From the NCBI RefSeq assembly GCF_030440515.1, contig NZ_CP076543.1, forward strand, positions 248,001 to 312,000: a stretch of 64,000 nucleotides of DNA. Reading direction: 5' to 3'. Positions 25,122 through 33,439 of the stretch are shown piece after piece (within the stretch, counting starts at the first letter, position 1; every line of letters starts with the position of its first letter). A model generated the notes under the pieces. That model made no database searches. It saw only the letters and a list, made by a program, of their open reading frames with translations, and was not told the origin of the DNA. This stretch comes from Streptomyces xanthophaeus (lineage in GTDB: Bacteria > Actinomycetota > Actinomycetes > Streptomycetales > Streptomycetaceae). Both the position numbers and the translations under genes were made by a program.

Positions 25122-26593
25122 GGCAGCGGACATCACTGCTCGTCAGCGTGGCGGGAGCGATGCTCGTCGCCCTGGACGGCACCGTACTGACCGTGGCGCA
25201 GCCGAGTCTTCGGCGCGACCTCGGGGCGAGCGTGGCGCAGGTCCAGTGGACCAGTACCGCCTATCTGCTGGCCGTGGCCGCGTTCCTGGTCGTGGCCGGG
25301 CGCCTCGGCGACCGGTACGGCCACCCCCGGCTGCTCCTCGTCGGCGTCCTCGGCTTCGCCGCGGCCTCGGCCGGCATCGTGTTCGCGCCCGGTGTGGGCT
25401 GGGTGATCGCGCTGCGCGCCGCGCAGGGTGTGTTCGGCGCGCTGCTGCAGCCCGCGACGCTGGCGCTGCTGCGGCTCGCGTACCCGCCCGACCGGCTCGC
25501 CACTCCGGTCGCCGTGCGGACCAGCGCGATCGGACTGGCCGCGGCGGCCGGTCCGCTGCTCGGGGGTGTGCTGGTGGCGCGGTGGGACTGGCGCGCGGTG
25601 TTCGTGATCAATGTGCCGGTGGCCCTGGTGATCGCCGCGCTGACGCTCGCCGTACGGGCCCCCGCGCCGCCCCGGACGGAGCGCGGGCGCCTGGAGCTCA
25701 CCGGCGCCGCCCTCCTCGCCACCGCCCTCGCGGTGTTCGTGCACGCGCTGGTCGGTGTGCCCGGGTACGGGTGGACCGCCGCGCCCACCGTCATCGGCTT
25801 CGGGGCCGCCGCCGGGCTCGCGGCCCTGTTCGTACGCCGCGAGCGGCGGGCCGCGCAGCCGTTCGTACCGCGCGCGGTGGCCCGGTCCACGGCGGTGACG
25901 GCCTCGATGGGGCTGCTGCTGATCGTCTCCGCGGGCATGTTCGGGGCGCTGTTCACGGCCACGTTCCACCTCCAGGACGTGGAGGGGCTGGACCCGCTCG
26001 CCACCGGCGTACGGGTGCTGCCGCTGACCGCGCTGATGGTGGCGGGGGCGCCGGTGGCGGGCCTGGCCCTGCGCCGGTTCGGTGCGCGCCGGACCGCGCT
26101 GGCCGGTACGGGGCTGGTCGTCGCCGGGATCGCCGGGCTGGGCTCCGCGTCCGCGGTGGCCTTCGGGGTGCTCGGCGCCGGGTTCACCACCGTCATGGTC
26201 ACGGCCACCGGGGCTGTGGTCGGCGAGGCCCCGGCCGGGTACGCCGGGGTCGTCGGGGGGCTCAAGCAGACGGCCATGAACGTCGGCCCGGCCCTCGGGA
26301 TCGCGGTCGCCGCGAGCGCCGGGCCGCACGGCTCGCCGCTGGTGGCGCTGTCCGTGCTGACGGCCGCAGGACTGGTGGCGGCGTCATTGCTGCCCGGCGG
26401 CACGCGCCCGGCAGCTGCGGGCGACCTCGTCGGCGAAGACCAGGGCGGGCGGGGCGAGGGCGGCCCAGCGGCGGACGGCCCAGCCGACCGCGAGCGGCGG
26501 CAGGGCGGGGATCGGCACGAGGCGCAGCGGGCCGTCGGAGCCGGGGACCTGCCAGCCGGGCAGCGCGGGCACGACGGCGTGTCCGAGGCCTAG
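25118..26593 (+). CDS. MFS efflux transporter, DHA2 type
   Basis: A 491-residue transporter with about 14 hydrophobic helices up to residue 430. It has LDGTVLTVAQPSLRRDLG in TM1, GRLGDRYGHPRLLLVG in loop 2-3 and GPLLGGVLVARWDWRAVFVIN in TM5. The final 63 residues, after LLPGGT, are hydrophilic low-complexity sequence that is simply the antisense of the LysR gene. The ancestral stop was probably lost and the frame runs on for about 190 bases. It is translationally coupled to the TetR gene. Confidence 0.88.
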   Translation: MRQRTSLLVSVAGAMLVALDGTVLTVAQPSLRRDLGASVAQVQWTSTAYLLAVAAFLVVAGRLGDRYGHPRLLLVGVLGFAAASAGIVFAPGVGWVIALRAAQGVFGALLQPATLALLRLAYPPDRLATPVAVRTSAIGLAAAAGPLLGGVLVARWDWRAVFVINVPVALVIAALTLAVRAPAPPRTERGRLELTGAALLATALAVFVHALVGVPGYGWTAAPTVIGFGAAAGLAALFVRRERRAAQPFVPRAVARSTAVTASMGLLLIVSAGMFGALFTATFHLQDVEGLDPLATGVRVLPLTALMVAGAPVAGLALRRFGARRTALAGTGLVVAGIAGLGSASAVAFGVLGAGFTTVMVTATGAVVGEAPAGYAGVVGGLKQTAMNVGPALGIAVAASAGPHGSPLVALSVLTAAGLVAASLLPGGTRPAAAGDLVGEDQGGRGEGGPAADGPADRERRQGGDRHEAQRAVGAGDLPAGQRGHDGVSEA

Positions 26594-27292
26594 TTCGGCG
26601 AGCAGCAGGGCGGTGTCCCAGTCGGCCACGCTGGTGTCGGAGCTGACCCGGATGCCGGATTCGGCGAAGGCGGCGTCGAGGTGGGCGCGGGAGGCGGAGT
26701 TCTCGGGCAGCCGGATGTGGCGGATGCCCGCGAGGTCCGCGGGGTCGATGCGGGCGCGGGCGGCGAGGGGGTCGTCCGCGCCGACGGCGAGCACCCAGGG
26801 CAGTTCCATGACGGGGCGCAGCTCGATGCCGCGGACCGGGCCGCCGATGGTGATCCAGGCGAGGTCGAGGTCGTCGGCGGCGAGGGCGTCGAAGCAGCTG
26901 CGGCTGGAGTTCTCGGTCTGGAACTCCAGGCTCACCTCCGGGTGGCGGCGGCGGAAGGTGACGACGGCCTCGGACATGAAGTGCCGCACGGTCGTCGCGC
27001 CGGTGGTGACGCGGACCGTGCCGCCGCCGCCCCGGACGAGGTCGTCCACGCGGCGCAGGGCGCCGTCGAGTCCGGCGATGCCGTCGGCGGCGGCCGCCTG
27101 GAGGATGCGGCCGGCCTCGGTGGGTACGACGCCACGGGCGTGGCGCTCCAGGAGGCTCGTGCCGGTCTGCTTCTCCAGGCGGCGGACGTGCTGGCTGACG
27201 GCCGACTGGGTGCAGCCGAGGTCGCGGGCCACGGCACTGAGGCTGCCCGCGCGGCAGACCGCCACGAACACACGGAGATCATCGAGGGTCAC
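26384..27292 (-). CDS. LysR-family transcriptional regulator
   Basis: A 302-residue LTTR. The HTH is FVAVCRAGSLSAVARDLGCTQSAVSQHVRRLEK in two overlapping helices, followed by the LLERHARGVVPTEAG wing. The substrate domain has PEVSLEFQTENSSRSCFDAL and VADWDTALLLAELGLG. GTG 27292 gives the usual LysR start (TLDDLRVFVAV) and has no ribosome binding site. The C-terminal 210 bases overlap the tail of the convergent MFS gene. The divergent DUF6817-like gene is a possible target. Confidence 0.9.
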   Translation of the reverse strand: MTLDDLRVFVAVCRAGSLSAVARDLGCTQSAVSQHVRRLEKQTGTSLLERHARGVVPTEAGRILQAAAADGIAGLDGALRRVDDLVRGGGGTVRVTTGATTVRHFMSEAVVTFRRRHPEVSLEFQTENSSRSCFDALAADDLDLAWITIGGPVRGIELRPVMELPWVLAVGADDPLAARARIDPADLAGIRHIRLPENSASRAHLDAAFAESGIRVSSDTSVADWDTALLLAELGLGHAVVPALPGWQVPGSDGPLRLVPIPALPPLAVGWAVRRWAALAPPALVFADEVARSCRARAAGQQ

Positions 27293-27484
27293 GAGACCCA
27301 AGGTATCGCTTGGAAGTGGGGAGTAAATCGGAGGATTGACTTGGGTTTTGGATGGGATCAAGATCGATGCAGGGCCCGGGCGGCAACCCGTCCCTGCGCG
27401 CGCCACGGGGTCCGGAACCCAGGCGCGGGCGGGGCCGGGTGTCGACCCATCCGGCCCGTCCACGTCGACCGGAGGGACACGCCG

Positions 27485-28015
27485 GTGTCGGATCACGCCG
27501 TCGCATGGCTGCGGGAGCTCGGTGCGCAGGAGATCGCCCACCCGGGCGGGACCCTCCTCGCCCACCTGGAGCGCGTACAGGGGCTGCTCGCGTCCTGGGG
27601 GGCGCGGCCCGCGCTCCGGCGGGCGGGCCTGTGCCACGCGTTCTACGGTACGGACGGCTTTCCCACCGCCTTGCTGCCGCTCGACCGGCGGGCCGAGCTG
27701 GCCGCGGTGATCGGTGACGAGGCCGAGGCGATCGTGTACGGGTACGCCGCCTGCGACCGTGCAGCCTCGTATCCGACGCTCGCCTGCGAGGAGGCGTCCT
27801 TCCGGGACCGGTTAACCGGCCGCGTGCACTCCCCCGCCCTGGAACTCCGGCGGGACCTCGCCGAGTTGTCGGCGGCCAACGAGCTCGACCTGGCGCGGAT
27901 CGATCCCGCCTTCCGCGAGGCGTGGGGCGGTGAACTCCGCGCCCTGTTCACACGGTTGCGTGGACTGCTGAGCGAGCCGGCCCGGCGGGAGTGCCGGGCC
28001 GTGCTCGGCGACTGA
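27485..28015 (+). CDS. DUF6817-like protein with a TTA codon
   Basis: A 176-residue helical protein. The opening WLRELGAQEIAHPGGTLLAH, then HLERVQGLL, then LCHAFYGTDGFPTAL, with several conserved His residues, resembles the metal-binding pattern of HD-like proteins. I associate it with DUF6817 from memory; the activity is unknown. GGAGGG lies 8 bases before the GTG start. Codon 110 is TTA (27812-27814), an indicator of bldA control. It is divergent from the LysR gene and 11 bases from the end of the GH31 gene. Confidence 0.75.
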   Translation: MSDHAVAWLRELGAQEIAHPGGTLLAHLERVQGLLASWGARPALRRAGLCHAFYGTDGFPTALLPLDRRAELAAVIGDEAEAIVYGYAACDRAASYPTLACEEASFRDRLTGRVHSPALELRRDLAELSAANELDLARIDPAFREAWGGELRALFTRLRGLLSEPARRECRAVLGD

Positions 28016-28026
28016 GGGGGTGACGG

Positions 28027-30906
28027 TCAGGGGGCGGGCCGGCCGGTGAGGGTGATCTCGGCGGCGCTGGTCCAGGGGCCGCGACCGCCCGCCTCGGTCA
28101 GTGCTTTCAGGCGGAGGTAGCGGCCGCTCTTCGGGGCGAGGGCCGCTGTCTTTGCGGCCGCGGTGTCGGCGAAGGTGCCGCTCGCCACCGGTGGCCCCCA
28201 GTCGGCGGTGGTGTCGGAGACGTAGACCTCGTAGCCGCCGATCCGGCCGTTGACGCCGCCGTCCTGGCGGGGCAGGTAGCCGAGGCCGTCCACCGCGTAG
28301 CGGGCGCCGAGGTCGATCTGGATCTCGTGCGGGAGCGGGGCGGGCTTCGCCGAGGACCAGGCCGAGTGCCACAGGGTGGCCGGGTTCCCGTCGAAGGCGC
28401 GCACGGCCGCGCCGTTCTCGGCGGCGGTCTCCTGACTGTCGGCGTGGACCAGGGTCCAGGCCGTCCGGTCGATCGCGGCGGACGAGGGCAGGGCGGCCGC
28501 CGCGGGGAGGCTGGTGCCGGTGGCCGAGACGCTGAACGCGCGTGCCGTGCCGGGCGTCTTGATCCAGAGGATTCCGGAGCGGTCCGCCGGGTCGAAGTAC
28601 CAGCCGGACGATGCGGAGTCGTAGGCGGCCTTGGAGGCAAGGCCCGGCACCGGGGTCCCGTCGAGGGTGACGGTGGCGGGTGCGGTGGCCACGTGCAGGG
28701 TGAACTCGTAGCCCCGGGAGGCCGGTTTGCCGGTGTAGTCGCCGGTGGGGGCGCCCACGGAGACGGTGACCGTGCCGGAGCCGGCCGTGGGGGCGGTGAC
28801 GTCGACCCGCTGGCGGGCGTAGGCGCCGGACCGGTACGCGCGGGTGCGGCCGTCGTCCTCGTAGAGGGTGAACGAGGAAATGCCGCGCGGGTGGATGTCG
28901 TAGGTGAGGGTGGAGACCGGCTTCTCGCCGGTGTGGTTCATCTGCGGCCACATCGGTACGACGGCGCCGCCCTTGGTGAAGAGCGGCAGGGTGTCGAGCG
29001 GTGCGTGGTACCCGTTCAGCCACCCCGGGCCCGCGTACGTACGGCCCGTCCAGTAGTCGGTCCAGGTCCCGGCGGGGAGGTAGATGCCGTCCCGGACCGA
29101 GGTGTCGGAGACGACGGGCGCGACGAGGAGGGAGTCACCGGCCATGAACTGGCCGCTGGTGAGGTTGCCGCGGGCCACCGGGTCGTCGGGGTACTCCAGG
29201 ACCATGGCGCGGGTGCTGGGGACGCCGCTCTCGTGGGCGACACGGCTCATCGTGTACAGGTACGGCATCAACCGCATCTTGAGCTGGAGGTACTTGCGGT
29301 TGATGGACAGGTACGGCTCGGCGAACCGCCAGGGCTGTTTGTCGTGGTAGCCGGCGGACGGGTTGGTCGCGCCCCAGCCGGACATGGTCATGAAGGCCGG
29401 GGTGAAGGCCTTCCACTGCAGGTCCCGGGTGTACGTCTGCGGGCTGCCGCCGAAGATGCCGTCGACGTCGCCGGCCGCGTAGTTGAGGCCGGAGAGGCCC
29501 GCTCCGGTGATGGCGGGGACGTGCCAGCGCATGTCGTCCCAGGTGCCGTACGTGTCGCCGGTCCAGACGACGGCGTTGCGCTGGGTGCCCGCCCAGCCGT
29601 CGACGGTCCAGACGAAGCGGCGGGCGTCGGAGTTCTTCTCGATCCCGTCCACGGCCTGCCGTACGCCGTCGAAGGCGTACTTGTAGCCGCTGCCGATCCA
29701 GGCCACGTCGGTCTTCACGCCCCGGCTGCCGGCCGTGCCCACCTCGTCGGCGATGGAGCCGAGGCCGGTGGAGGTCCACAGGCCCGTCTGGAAGCCCTTG
29801 GCCTTCAGGGCGTCCACCGTCTCCTTCAGGGGCGCGGTGTAGCCGCAGCCGTAGCCGTCGTTGGGCAGGAACCAGCCCGAGGGCATGTCGGCGGCCCGGG
29901 CGTCGGCCGCGTAGCCGACGACGTCGGGGGTGGTCCGGTGGCGGAGCCGGTCGTGATCGCCCTGGTAGTCGGGGTTGGAGGCGTTGAAACAGTCGGCGTT
30001 GCCGAGCTCGAATCCCCACATCGGCGCCATGAACGGCTTCCCGCTGACGTCGGTGTACGCGTCGAGCACGGACTTGAGGGAGTCGCCGGTGAAGTACCAG
30101 GCGTCGAAGCGCTTCTCGTCGTGGGTGAGGGTGGTGGGCGCGCCGAAGCCGTAGGAGCCCGGGGCCCAGGTGTTGCGCATGACGCCGTAGCCGTTGGTGG
30201 ACATGTAGAAGGGGGCGGGGCTGGCGTTGTCGTTCTCGCGCCACTTGTTGTCGACGGCGATCGGTACGGTCTTGCCGCGCAGCGCCCACTCGCCCAGGCG
30301 CAGGCCGGTGCCGTAGAACTGCTCGTCCGCGCCCCGGGCCAGGTACTGGGTGGTCCGGTTGCCGGTCCAGCTGGTGGGCCGGGTCTCCTGCCAGACCGGG
30401 GTGGTGTTGTCGGCGCGGAAGACCGAGAACTGCAGGGGCTTCTTGTTGACCCGGATGGAGAGGGATCCGGTGGTGATCCGGTAGTACGCGCCGGCGTCGG
30501 ACCAGCTCGTGGCCACGGGGCCGAAGTCGGTGGTGGGCGCGAGGTCGGTGCCGGCCGGGTCGTCGGTGAAGGACCCGTCGGGCGAGAGCCAGAGGCGGAA
30601 GATGTCGGCGCGGGCGACGACCACGCGGGCCCTGGCTCCGCCGGAGGCCGTGACGGTGAAGGTGTTCCCGGACCGGGTGAAGCCGGTGACGTCGCCCGCC
30701 GTCGCGGTGGCTCCGGCGGGGGCGGCCGAGGCGGCCGACGCGGGTAAGGCGACCGGTCCGGCGGCGGCCAGACCCGCCATGGCGAGGGCGGCGGCGAGCA
30801 GGGCGACGGCCGGGGTGCGCCGCCCGCGCCGCCGCCGCGCGGTGTGGGCTCGGCTGTCTGACGGGCCTTGCCGACCCTGGCTCCTGCGGATGCCGGGCAG
30901 TCTCAT
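28027..30906 (-). CDS. Secreted GH31 glycosidase with C-terminal F5/8-type domain
   Basis: A 959-residue exported glycoside hydrolase. An Arg-rich signal (RRRRGRRTPAVALLAAALA) ends near residue 60. The GH31 barrel carries the nucleophile Asp in VKTDVAWIGSGYKYAFDGV and the acid/base Asp in VVWTGDTYGTWDDMRWH. Flanking beta domains include LTYDIHPRGISSFTLYEDDG. The last 140 residues are an F5/8-type (discoidin, CBM32-like) domain, AFDGNPATLWHSAW, that binds sugars. Substrate preference within GH31 (alpha-glucoside, galactoside or xyloside) cannot be read. Codon 54, in the signal region, is TTA (30745-30747). Confidence 0.92.
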   Translation of the reverse strand: MRLPGIRRSQGRQGPSDSRAHTARRRRGRRTPAVALLAAALAMAGLAAAGPVALPASAASAAPAGATATAGDVTGFTRSGNTFTVTASGGARARVVVARADIFRLWLSPDGSFTDDPAGTDLAPTTDFGPVATSWSDAGAYYRITTGSLSIRVNKKPLQFSVFRADNTTPVWQETRPTSWTGNRTTQYLARGADEQFYGTGLRLGEWALRGKTVPIAVDNKWRENDNASPAPFYMSTNGYGVMRNTWAPGSYGFGAPTTLTHDEKRFDAWYFTGDSLKSVLDAYTDVSGKPFMAPMWGFELGNADCFNASNPDYQGDHDRLRHRTTPDVVGYAADARAADMPSGWFLPNDGYGCGYTAPLKETVDALKAKGFQTGLWTSTGLGSIADEVGTAGSRGVKTDVAWIGSGYKYAFDGVRQAVDGIEKNSDARRFVWTVDGWAGTQRNAVVWTGDTYGTWDDMRWHVPAITGAGLSGLNYAAGDVDGIFGGSPQTYTRDLQWKAFTPAFMTMSGWGATNPSAGYHDKQPWRFAEPYLSINRKYLQLKMRLMPYLYTMSRVAHESGVPSTRAMVLEYPDDPVARGNLTSGQFMAGDSLLVAPVVSDTSVRDGIYLPAGTWTDYWTGRTYAGPGWLNGYHAPLDTLPLFTKGGAVVPMWPQMNHTGEKPVSTLTYDIHPRGISSFTLYEDDGRTRAYRSGAYARQRVDVTAPTAGSGTVTVSVGAPTGDYTGKPASRGYEFTLHVATAPATVTLDGTPVPGLASKAAYDSASSGWYFDPADRSGILWIKTPGTARAFSVSATGTSLPAAAALPSSAAIDRTAWTLVHADSQETAAENGAAVRAFDGNPATLWHSAWSSAKPAPLPHEIQIDLGARYAVDGLGYLPRQDGGVNGRIGGYEVYVSDTTADWGPPVASGTFADTAAAKTAALAPKSGRYLRLKALTEAGGRGPWTSAAEITLTGRPAP

Positions 30907-30987
30907 GGGGCAGCTCCTCGTGCGGTCCGGGACACGGAACAGCTCTTTGGCATGCTCCTGGCAAGATAGCGCTCGGACAGGCCTCGG

Positions 30988-31040
30988 TGAAAGATGATGC
31001 TCGAAGTCGACTTCCCTCGCGCATCTTTGAGCATCTTTCA
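30988..31040. promoter_or_regulatory. Inverted repeat between GH31 and FAD monooxygenase genes
   Basis: TGAAAGATGATGCTC (30988-31002) is the near-complement of GAGCATCTTTCA (31029-31040), and an extra direct half-site GCATCTTTGA lies at 31021-31030. The block sits between two divergent genes and is probably the operator of a regulator encoded elsewhere. Confidence 0.5.
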
Positions 31041-31071
31041 GGTGGCGGTGCGGCCTGGACAGAGTGCGGGC

Positions 31072-32262
31072 ATGGTGGGCTACGACGTCGATGTGGCAGT
31101 GGTGGGGGCGGGACCCGTCGGGCTGGGCGCGGCACTGCTGCTCGCCCGGGCCGGTCTCGGTGTGGTGGTGCTGGAGCGGCGTCCCGGGCCGGTCACCGAG
31201 TCGCGTGCCACGGACCTGCACGCGCGGACCCTGGAGGCCCTGACCCCGAGCGGGCTGGCCGAAGCCCTGCTCCCGCTCGGCCGACGCGTGGGCGCGGTGG
31301 AGATGTGGTCGGGGCGGCGCCGGCTCGGCGGCTTCGACCTGGCCCGGCTGCGCTCCCCGCACCCGTACGTCCTCACCGTGCCGCAGTGCGCGACCGAAGG
31401 TCTGCTCGCCGCGGAGGCCGAACGTGCGGGGGTGCGCGTGCACCGCTCGACCGCCGTCAGGTCCGTGGACGAGGACGCCGACGGCGTCACCGTGCGGTCG
31501 GACGCCCTCGGCCCGGTACGCGCGCGCTGGGTCGTGGCGGCCGACGGCGCGTCGAGCACCCTGCGCGCGCTGGCCGGCACGGCGTTCCGCGGCCGGACGT
31601 ACGCCGGCGCGTGGCAGCTCGCAGACCTGCGGGTGGAGGATCCCTCACTCGACGCCGCCCGGGTCCACATGGTCGGCGGTCCGCGCGGCCTGCTCGTCGT
31701 GCTCCCGATGCACCTCGACGGCTGGGCCCGGGTCGTGATGCACCTGCCGCACGACCGGGGGGAGGGCCTGGGCGGCCCGGAGGGGATCGCCGCCGAGGCT
31801 GCGGCCCGGGGGTGGACGGCGGCGGTTCGCGAATGCCGCTGGAACAGTACCTTCCGCACCCACCGGCGCCTCGCCGCGCACGACGGGCGGCGGCGGGTGC
31901 TGCTGATCGGTGACGCCGCCCATGTGTGCAGCCCGATCGGCGGTCAGGGGCTCAACCTCGGGCTGCGGGACGCCGTCTCCCTCGCCGCGGCGCTGCCCGC
32001 CGCCACCGCCCGCGGCGGCCCGGAAGACGCGGGACTCGCGGCCTGGCGCCGCGCCCGACGGGCCGACGCACGGGGCGTCCTCGCCCGCACCGACCTCGCC
32101 ACCCGTGCCTGGACATTGCGCTCCGCGCCCGCCCGCGCCGTACGGGACACGGCACTGCGGGGCGCCCTCACCACCGCGGCCGGCCGCCGCCTGCTCGCCG
32201 AGTCGGTCGCGGGGCCCCGGCCGACACCTTCTAGGCCGTCTCTTTCGGATCTTGCCGGTTAA
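31072..32262 (+). CDS. FAD-dependent aromatic-type monooxygenase, C-term altered by MITE
   Basis: A 396-residue flavoprotein of the PHBH/UbiH-like class. It has the dinucleotide motif VAVVGAGPVGLGAALLLARAG at the N-terminus, the RWVVAADGASSTLR motif (DG), and the second FAD motif LIGDAAHVCSPIGGQGLNLG. The last ten residues (SRPSLSDLAG) and the TAA stop are encoded by MITE copy 2. Without the MITE the frame would stop about six codons after the junction, so function is probably kept. ATG 31072 is chosen from the motif position. Confidence 0.9.
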   Translation: MVGYDVDVAVVGAGPVGLGAALLLARAGLGVVVLERRPGPVTESRATDLHARTLEALTPSGLAEALLPLGRRVGAVEMWSGRRRLGGFDLARLRSPHPYVLTVPQCATEGLLAAEAERAGVRVHRSTAVRSVDEDADGVTVRSDALGPVRARWVVAADGASSTLRALAGTAFRGRTYAGAWQLADLRVEDPSLDAARVHMVGGPRGLLVVLPMHLDGWARVVMHLPHDRGEGLGGPEGIAAEAAARGWTAAVRECRWNSTFRTHRRLAAHDGRRRVLLIGDAAHVCSPIGGQGLNLGLRDAVSLAAALPAATARGGPEDAGLAAWRRARRADARGVLARTDLATRAWTLRSAPARAVRDTALRGALTTAAGRRLLAESVAGPRPTPSRPSLSDLAG

Positions 32263-32395
32263 GCCCGCGTCGTCTGGTGCCGTGCATCGCAAGGCGGAGG
32301 GGCGCCCGAGTACTGGACGTACTTGGGTGCTCCGACAACGCGGCGAGGTGCGGTGCCAGGCGGCGCGGGTCAGGCAAGATCCGAAAGAGACGGCC
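32234..32395 (+). mobile_element. MITE copy 2 (162 bp)
   Basis: Same element as at 22622-22783 and 44342-44503, here in plus orientation. The inverted repeats begin GGCCGTCTCTTTCGGATC on both ends. CTAG flanks both sides (32231-32234 and 32395-32398). It separates the FAD monooxygenase gene from a convergent small gene and supplies the stop of both reading frames. Confidence 0.9.
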
Positions 32396-32610
32396 TAGGC
32401 CTGCGGTGGGCTGACGGCCAGGACCGGTGGGGCCGGGGAGGTCCAGCGGTGGCCGCAGGGGTCGAAGACGAGGATCACCGGCCGCCCGGGGCGCTGGCGC
32501 CAGGAGATGCGTTCCGGTGCGTCCGCGCACACCGGACAGCAGGGCAGCGGGCGGGGGTCCGCCAGGCACTCGGGGGCGGCCGTGAGCGGCGTGGCGTGCT
32601 GTTCGCGCAT
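32395..32610 (-). CDS. Small Cys-rich (zinc-ribbon-like) protein
   Basis: A 71-residue protein with CCPVCADAPERI and a later FDPCGHRW, giving a possible CxxC...CxH zinc site. It is otherwise unrecognised. GGGAG lies 5 bases before ATG 32610. Its TAG stop is the CTAG at the MITE 2 edge. Confidence 0.65.
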   Translation of the reverse strand: MREQHATPLTAAPECLADPRPLPCCPVCADAPERISWRQRPGRPVILVFDPCGHRWTSPAPPVLAVSPPQA

Positions 32611-32753
32611 GAAGGCTCCCTCGTCGTGCAGTTGGGCTGATCGCACTGTGCCATGGACGGTCCCGTGTGCGCACGGGCGAATCCTCCAGTGTTCTGGCTG
32701 GTCAGAGGTGCGGTCAGCAGGAGGAATCCGGTCCTCTTGGGGGCACTTGGTGA

Positions 32754-33422
32754 TCAACCGCTCGCGCCACCGGCCTCCACCAGGCCCGATTCGTACGCCG
32801 CGATCACCGCTTGCGTGCGGTCGCGCACGCCCAGCTTGCCGAAGATGCCGGTGATGTGGTTCTTGACCGTGGAGATGCTGATGTCGAGTTCCGCGGCGAT
32901 CTCGGCGTTGCCCTGGCCGGTGGCCATGAGCCGCCAGATCTCCAGTTCGCGCGGGGTGAGTTCGAGGGGGGTCCCGGCCGCCCACGGCCGCGGCCGCGCG
33001 GGGGTCCGTACGTAGGCGGAGAGGAGCCGGCTGAGCAGCCGCGGCGCGACGGCCGCCTCGCCGGTGTGGACGATGCGTACCGCGGCGATCAGCTCCTCCG
33101 GGGAGATGTCCTTGGGCAGGAATCCGTACGCGCCGGCGCGCAGGGCGGCGACCACGTACTCGTCCATGTCGAAGGTGCTGAGGGCCAGGACGCGGGTCCC
33201 GGGGAGCGTGCGTGCGAGTTCCTCGGTGGCCTTGACCCCGTCCATGACCGGCATCCGGATGTCCATGACGACGACGTCGGGCCGTACCTCGTGGGCGAGG
33301 GCCACGGCCCTGGCTCCGTCCTCGGCCTCTCCCACGACCTCGAACTCCGGGTCGGGGCCCAGGATCAGGGCCAGGCCACGCCGGACCAGCGGCTGGTCGT
33401 CGGCGATGAGTACACGGATCAT
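32754..33422 (-). CDS. NarL/LuxR-family response regulator
   Basis: A 222-residue regulator. The receiver domain shows the acidic DD pair in VLIADDQPLVRRG, the phospho-acceptor Asp in DVVVMDIRMPVMDG, the Thr/Ser switch in VLALSTFD and Lys in FLPKDISPEEL. The C-terminal LuxR HTH is LTPRELEIWRLMATGQGNAEIA then STVKNHITGIFGKLGVRDRTQAV. It lies 17 bases after the histidine kinase gene and is surely its partner. Confidence 0.93.
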   Translation of the reverse strand: MIRVLIADDQPLVRRGLALILGPDPEFEVVGEAEDGARAVALAHEVRPDVVVMDIRMPVMDGVKATEELARTLPGTRVLALSTFDMDEYVVAALRAGAYGFLPKDISPEELIAAVRIVHTGEAAVAPRLLSRLLSAYVRTPARPRPWAAGTPLELTPRELEIWRLMATGQGNAEIAAELDISISTVKNHITGIFGKLGVRDRTQAVIAAYESGLVEAGGASG

Positions 33423-33439
33423 CCGTGCGGTTCCTCTCT

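Noticed and set aside
28327..30747. 806-codon plus-strand frame
   Set aside because: Shadow of the GH31 gene; low-complexity Gly/Val/Glu composition and no start signal.
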